Below are positions 59,392-64,000 of a stretch of 64,000 nucleotides of DNA, piece by piece. Both the position numbers and the translations under genes were made by a program. Source of the stretch: Eutypella sp. D-1 (lineage: Eukaryota; Ascomycota; Sordariomycetes; Xylariales; Diatrypaceae). Position 1 is the first letter of the stretch. The number at the start of each line of letters is the position of its first letter. The stretch lies in the NCBI GenBank assembly GCA_023313575.1, contig JAJTTP010000015.1, positions 868,001 to 932,000 of the forward strand, given 5' to 3'. Under the pieces are notes generated by a model. It saw only the letters and a program-made list of their open reading frames with translations. It did not search any database and was not told the origin of the DNA.

Positions 59392-59817
59392 TCAACTCTG
59401 GTGTATCCACACGCCCGAAATGCTAGTTTCTTCCGTCATGTCAAACTTTTCAATGGGTATATCCCAATATCGGAAGGGAGTCACCGACTAGGCCACGGCC
59501 TTGATCAGAGCATCATTTGAGTTGGTCAACGTGAGGAGTAACCTGTCCTGCTAGCTGCTTGCGCAAGAAACGCAGAACCCGGGGATGCTAACGCCCAGTA
59601 CGTGGAAGTTCTGCCAGTCGCTGATGAGAAAGGATATTCACTGTTCGTACATGGGCCAGAAGATATCGGGGCGAGTAAATATCGACACATGAGGGTTAGC
59701 CGGCGCCTCGAGATCGGATGCCCATGCCTTGAATGAGTAAGAACATGTATTCAAACCGCAATCGATTGGCTTATATGCAGCAACCGGCATGGTTTGGTCG
59801 CTGGGGGCCGAGAACAT
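59392..59817 (-). pseudogene. Decayed reading frame downstream of the lipase gene
   Basis: From an ATG at 59817 one frame reads 59 protein-like residues (including VSIFTRPDIFWPMYEQ), then TGA at 59640-59638, and continues in the same frame with WQNFHVLGVSIPGFC, TAG at 59553, NSNDALIKAVA, TAG at 59490, RYWDIPIEKFDM and TGA at 59394. The composition stays protein-like across all four stops, as in a gene inactivated by point mutations. It begins 28 bases after the lipase stop. The family is not recognised, and chance cannot be excluded. Confidence 0.3.
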
Positions 59818-59844
59818 GCTTACGAAAGACGGAACGAGTCCGCG

Positions 59845-61269
59845 TCAGAGGCCTTCTTTAGCAAGCATGTCAACGATATCCAGGTAGAACGCGACAGCAT
59901 TGAATCTGTGACACTGTCAGCTTCTAGTTAAATCACTGCGTAGTAATTACTCACGTGGGATTGATGGGATGGATGCCCGTCATCTTCCGCATGGTCCATC
60001 GCCAACGGTTGGTCCACTATGAAATGTCTAATTAGCCCACTTGAAGGAGCCCTAGCTGTAGTGAGGCTACTCACGTTGATTAAGTCTAGGTGGTTGGTAC
60101 CCATCAACGTTCCCTTGTAGTTGCCCCACAGTGAGCTCTTGACGCTGACCAGGCCGTCATTGGGCCCCTCAGCATCCGCTATGACCTTATGAGACTGGCG
60201 GAAAGGGCTGAGAAGCGGAGGCTCGTCCATCATGGCCCCGTAGGAGAAGTAGCGGATGTCTGGGTCATCCGGGGTGCGGGGGTTGAACTGCTCGGCCATG
60301 TAGTGCCGGGTCAGCTGTTGGAAGGCGCCTGTTTCCAGGCCGATCCCCTCGACGAACTTGTATATGCTTGGGAGGCGCTCGGCCCCTATCTGGTCAAACA
60401 CATAATCGGCAAAGGCGCTGCCGTGGTGGGGCGACGCGACGGTGACGAGCGAGTGGACGGTAACGTCCCGCGGTTGGAGATGGGAGATCATGTATCTGGC
60501 ATCCAGCCCGCCCATGCTGTGGGCGATAATGTTGACATGCTTTCCCCTCGCATCCTTGGCTATATGTCGTGCCAACTTCTCAGCTCGTTGTTCGATGCTG
60601 CCCGACTATAATATCGCAAGTCAGTGGAAATATCTCTCTAGCCTGGGCTGGAATGTAGTAGGGATTCGTGGGACATATATCAGGGGCTAAATATAATCAT
60701 AAATGGCTGCTGCTATAGGAAAGCAAAAGCTTGAGGGATGCACTAGGAAGCAAGGGCGAGAACACGGCCCCCATGGGGGCGCTTACTGGTGGCACTGCCG
60801 TAGTTATGACCTCGACCCCATTCGCGATTAACGCGTCAGTGATGCCATGCCAGTAGTGCACGGCGGGTAACCATCCGCCTGCGATGCGAAGTTCGGAAAA
60901 GCCAAACAAACCGTGGGCAAGGACCACAGGGTACTTCGGGGTAGCTAGGAAGTGGTCAGTTCATGGAATGTATAGGTATGGGTCTGAAATCCATAGATCA
61001 CCGGGATTAAGAGAACATGGGACAAGAGTGGTGACCTTATGCATACCATAATGGTCCCTAAGCTTTGCGTAGTCATCTTGTATTACTCGTCCCAATTCTC
61101 TCACTCTCGGATCGTCACTTAGTTTGTTCGAATAGGATCTTATATTGCTGTTCCGATTTCCACACCGTGATAACAACCAAGTCACCTGTGATACGTGACA
61201 TGCACGACATGCGCTGGTACGAACGCCCCGCGCGCCACTCCGGGGCAAGGTAAATAGAGCCAGGCTCAT
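59845..61269 (-). CDS. Mitochondrial-type triacylglycerol lipase (alpha/beta hydrolase, Tgl2-like)
   Basis: Five exons, 61269-61047, 60944-60787, 60605-60075, 60016-59955 and 59905-59845, encode 344 residues. The N-terminus is rich in Arg/Ser with no acidic residue in about the first 50, consistent with a mitochondrial presequence. The hydrolase core has the oxyanion region VVLAHGLFGF (about 81-90), the nucleophile elbow AHSMGG with Ser 157, EGPNDGLVS for the acidic side and GTNHLDLIN with the likely catalytic His. It resembles the fungal lipase family that includes yeast Tgl2, a mitochondrial enzyme for tri- and diacylglycerol. Every splice rejoins conserved sequence: DHY-ATPKYPVV, VPP-SGSIEQRAEKLA, DLIN-WTNRWRWT and INPT-FNAVAFYLDI, and the end is MLAKEGL. 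Donors are GTATGC, GTAAGC, GTGAGT and GTGAGT. The gene appears intact although its surroundings are decayed. Confidence 0.88.
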
Positions 61270-62509
61270 TTTTGGTAAGGAGCCTTGGGCTACAACTTCA
61301 AACCAATAACAGCATGTGATTCGACTATGGACTGCCTATAGAGAAGGTGGTATTCGGCAACTGCAGTTCGTATAGTGGAGGGAGGGGGCCTGACGAGTAC
61401 TGGTATACTTACTTACCAGTATAATACCTACTAAGTAGACTAGATGGTGCTAGACTACGTACGTGTTGTTGGTTACAAGTTCACTCCTGGGCATCGTCGA
61501 AGGGGTAAGGGGCGGGAATAAATCTCTTAGCACAAATGGGGCGAATTTACCGATATTCAGCAAATGAAGGATTTGTCACAAACGAAGGTCCACTCATCGC
61601 AGGTTACATTCCATTACATCACTAACCTTACCACTAAAAAGTAACCGTAACCTGCCCTACTAGACTGCCTAATGAGGCTGCCTAGGTACTCACTACATGT
61701 AGCTCTAAGTGCCTATCAAGTAGCGTATATAAACACACTTAAGAAATAAGTATATTGAAAAGAATAAATTTCATAATCTCATCGTTTCTATGCCTGTAGG
61801 TTGTTGTCGCGATACTTACCATGATCAATCAAGCACTGCACAAACCTTTCAGATGAGCCAGACTGCCAGATAGGGTTACATACTTAAACTTTTAAGGCTA
61901 GAGACGGTAATATCCCATTGCTTAAGAGTTGGGAAGTGCCCCATAACCCGTTTACCCGCGCTGCATTATAGCGCGCCATCGATGCCTATGCTATAACAAA
62001 GCCCTATTAAGGTGAGATCTACCTCTAGGACTTCGGCAGACCGTTCATATAGCCTGTGCCAGACGGCCCGAAAATGTTACCATTTCCTCCTCCCCTCCCG
62101 AGGTCCTTCCCAATACAGAATTCTGATCCTCGCCCTCATTTTCTCCCTGTGGGTTGCTTGGCCCTTCGGCCCCCTCAGTCCACACCCTCTCTTCTTAACC
62201 TCATATGTAAGATGTATACACACCCTTGACCGACGAGGGTAACATCCAATACTACTCTAGCTGCTTCTACCCTCCAATACACTTTCTGCATGCATACACA
62301 ACTCCTCACGTTAACTGCAACATAAAGCACGGGGAAGCCTCTTTCATCTTAGGCTGCAGTGTGCTCGTCTCATTTTGACAGTGGTAATCAAAAATATTCT
62401 GCAAGAACATCTGTCACATTGCCTGTCCTACGATCATCCTGTACGTTGGGCAGGACTCGAACTCACGAAACGCGCGGTTGTGTCCGGTGGTGCAGTTAGC
62501 CTGTTGCAT
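61270..62509. other. Intergenic region upstream of the lipase gene
   Basis: The left part is the lipase promoter. Motifs of ACCTAGGT type occur near 61681. No intact gene is recognised; minus-strand protein-like segments at 62290-62509 are discussed with the neighbouring doubtful gene. Confidence 0.5.
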
Positions 62510-62845
62510 TCACTTGTCGGCGCTCTGGAGGATCTCTTCGATACTAATGGGTACCGAATCCGTGTCTTGATGTTGTGCGTAAGCTTAAAAAAGGAAGCAA
62601 ACAGACCCAGAAATAACTGCCTACCGCAAGACGGTCCCGAGACCCTCTCCTTAACCCAATCGGCCTGGCGGCAATAGGCTAGATCCTGGAGAGAATCGCG
62701 CTGCTCCTGTGGATAGCGAGCAGACTTATTTCACAACCTTGCTAACCTTATCGTCTATGTTGTTGGTCTTTTTCCCTGTATTCGAGCGGGTCACGATTCC
62801 CGACCCCTGCTTCAAGAGCTGGAGGTGTCGATCGAGGTGCGGCAT
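62510..62845 (-). pseudogene. Doubtful or decayed small gene, family unknown
   Basis: An ATG at 62845 starts MPHLDRHLQLLKQGSG, running to TAA at 62728-62726. Splicing 62746-62707 (donor GTTAGC, acceptor CCACAG, only 40 bases) would join it in frame to EQRDSLQDLAYCRQADW, and splicing 62624-62566 (donor GTAGGC, acceptor TCAAG) would join that to DTDSVPISIEEILQSADK, ending at TGA (62512-62510): 78 residues in all. The same frame stays protein-like beyond that stop (HNRAFREFESCPTYRMIVG and on to about 62290, with more stops), which favours a decayed larger gene over an intact small one. No family is recognised. Confidence 0.25.
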
Positions 62846-63838
62846 ACCGTGAACTAAAACTCAACGGCTGTCTTATTAGCACTGTACTACTACTACATTA
62901 GAGCAACACCACCTGGACGCTGGATGGGAGGGGTCTGATGGGTTCTCACTACGGCTCGTCCCTAGGCCCGCCGTCAGTCAAGTGAGCCTTGTGCCGCGTT
63001 TATGCACCGGCCTGGTAGTCCACTTTGATTCGACCAACGACACATCACCGTTAGCCGCGCAGGTCTCATCAGCTCTCTGATAATTGGCGGTTTTTTCAGG
63101 GTGTGCCCAGCCTTACCGAGCTCCTGGGATTGACCTTACCCCCTTAGGTAAGTGTGCTGGTAAGTAGGGCCAGGGCTGCAAGGACAGTGAGGAGTCATTG
63201 AATCACTCTGCCATTCTTATGATGGGCCTTCTCTGCACAGCCATTCGTCTATGCCCACCTGTTGTCCTAGGCCTCTACCTGGCAGTGCAGTATGCAAGAA
63301 CTCGCTTGGTACAGCGCAACAGTTAACCTACGTAGATCGCCGACCACTATTATGTAGTGCTCAGACAGGCTGCGTCCCCTGTACTGCATCTGCGTAGATC
63401 TTCGCTCAAATCAGGATACAGAGCAGACGTAAGTCCCAACAGAAGTAGCACAGCAGCTGCGAGTTGTGTGCAACAAGATAGCACGCTGTCCATTAAAACT
63501 CCGTAGACTGGTAGTCGTCGGGCAACCATGGACAGGGGTTACGTCGGACCGGGTCTGCATTGTGCATCCGACCCTTCACCTCCCTATCCCCCCTCTCCCC
63601 CCCTCAAGCGCCAAAGCGCTACGTTCCCAGACTGCCGGGGCAAGTAGGCTCGTCTTGTAGAGTATAATGGGTATAATAACCGGATGCCTCCTACGCACCC
63701 GATCGCCTTGGCTGCCATCCCGTGGTGTTTTGTCTGTTCTTTCGGGCTCTGACTCGTTTCTTGCTTGTTATTAGACTCCAAGCTATTTAGCCTTAGGGAT
63801 GGTTATCAAACAGTAACAACGGTAGCAAAGGCGACAAC
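62846..63838. other. Intergenic region before the RTA1-like gene
   Basis: No gene is recognised. The right end should hold the promoter of the RTA1-like gene. Confidence 0.55.
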
Positions 63839-64000
63839 ATGGCGAATTCTGCACACTGCCCTCTAGAAGACTGCGCGCGAGTTTATCCGACCTACGACCC
63901 ATCGCTTGGTGGAAATGTCACCTTTCTCGTGTTGTTCGCGGTCCTGATACCTGCCGCGCTGGCGATGGGGTTTAGATACCACAATATGGTCTTCTCCACG
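63839..64000 (+). CDS. RTA1-like membrane protein, N-terminal part, cut by the window edge
   Basis: An ATG at 63839 opens a frame that runs to the last base of the window without a stop (54 codons). After MANSAHCPLEDC it reads VYPTYDPSLGGNVTFLVLF and continues as a hydrophobic segment (AVLIPAALAMGF) followed by a basic residue and aromatic side chains. A short N-terminus with Cys residues, a Y-x-PSL-xx-N motif and then the first membrane helix is the pattern of RTA1-like fungal proteins, a seven-helix family named after yeast Rta1 and including the lipid-translocating exporter-like Rsb1. Only the first helix is visible, so the assignment is provisional. Confidence 0.6.
   Translation, partial: MANSAHCPLEDCARVYPTYDPSLGGNVTFLVLFAVLIPAALAMGFRYHNMVFST

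Noticed and set aside
62440..62540. Possible tRNA: minus-strand GAGTTCGAGTCC resembles a B box
   Set aside because: No acceptor or D-stem partner could be found at the right distance, and the same bases read as protein-like codons on the minus strand.

Overview
The window reads as nuclear DNA of a filamentous ascomycete (Pezizomycotina, most likely Sordariomycetes). The reasons are short introns (about 40-80 bases, a few longer) with GTRNGY donors and CTAAC-type branch points, GC-rich coding exons set in AT-richer intergenic DNA, and proteins of typical ascomycete type (KEX1, bifunctional HIS7, DRE2, RTA1-like). There are no operons, no ribosome binding sites, no CRISPR array and no recognisable intact transposon. 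The genus cannot be fixed from the sequence alone.

Layout. 1-5.7 kb: no intact gene; interrupted protein-like frames on the minus strand near 4.7-5.2 kb. 5.7-6.8 kb: C2H2 zinc-finger protein (+). 10.4-12.2 kb: mitochondrial-type NADP isocitrate dehydrogenase (+). 13.3-15.3 kb: arrestin-domain trafficking adaptor (-). 18.0-18.7 kb: small Stf2-like protein whose ATG is split by an intron (-). 22.4-23.7 kb: DRE2 Fe-S assembly factor (+). 25.0-27.4 kb: GH127 glycosidase (-). 29.8-32.2 kb: CCR4-NOT subunit NOT3/5 (-). 35.0-36.1 kb: D-aminoacyl-tRNA deacylase (+). 36.8-37.8 kb: Yippee-domain protein (-). 40.9-42.0 kb: ornithine decarboxylase antizyme with a +1 programmed frameshift (+). 42.8-44.5 kb: HIS7 (-). 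45.4-46.9 kb: TFIIIC triple-barrel subunit (+). 48.0-50.1 kb: KEX1 carboxypeptidase (-). 51.7-52.0 kb: frameshifted relic of a small secreted cysteine-rich protein (+). 52.9-53.6 kb: hypothetical protein (-). 53.6-59.4 kb: gene-poor. 59.4-59.8 kb: decayed frame (-). 59.8-61.3 kb: five-exon mitochondrial-type lipase (-). 62.5-62.8 kb: doubtful or decayed small gene (-). 63.8 kb to the right edge: start of an RTA1-like membrane protein (+).

Most intact genes are housekeeping: gene expression (NOT3/5, TFIIIC, DTD1), metabolism (IDP, HIS7), Fe-S assembly, protein sorting and processing (arrestin, KEX1) and polyamine control (antizyme). They are independently transcribed. The conserved block spans about 22-50 kb; both flanks are gene-poor and hold decayed coding remnants.

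The most striking observation is the antizyme: a UCC-UGA stop interrupts the reading frame and only a +1 shift at that point joins the two halves of the protein. Other points of interest are the split start codon, a perfect 15-bp inverted repeat 3' of the TFIIIC gene, a Gcn4/CPC1-type site upstream of HIS7, and several genes in decay. Exon boundaries were derived by hand from splice signals and reading-frame continuity, not from transcript data.
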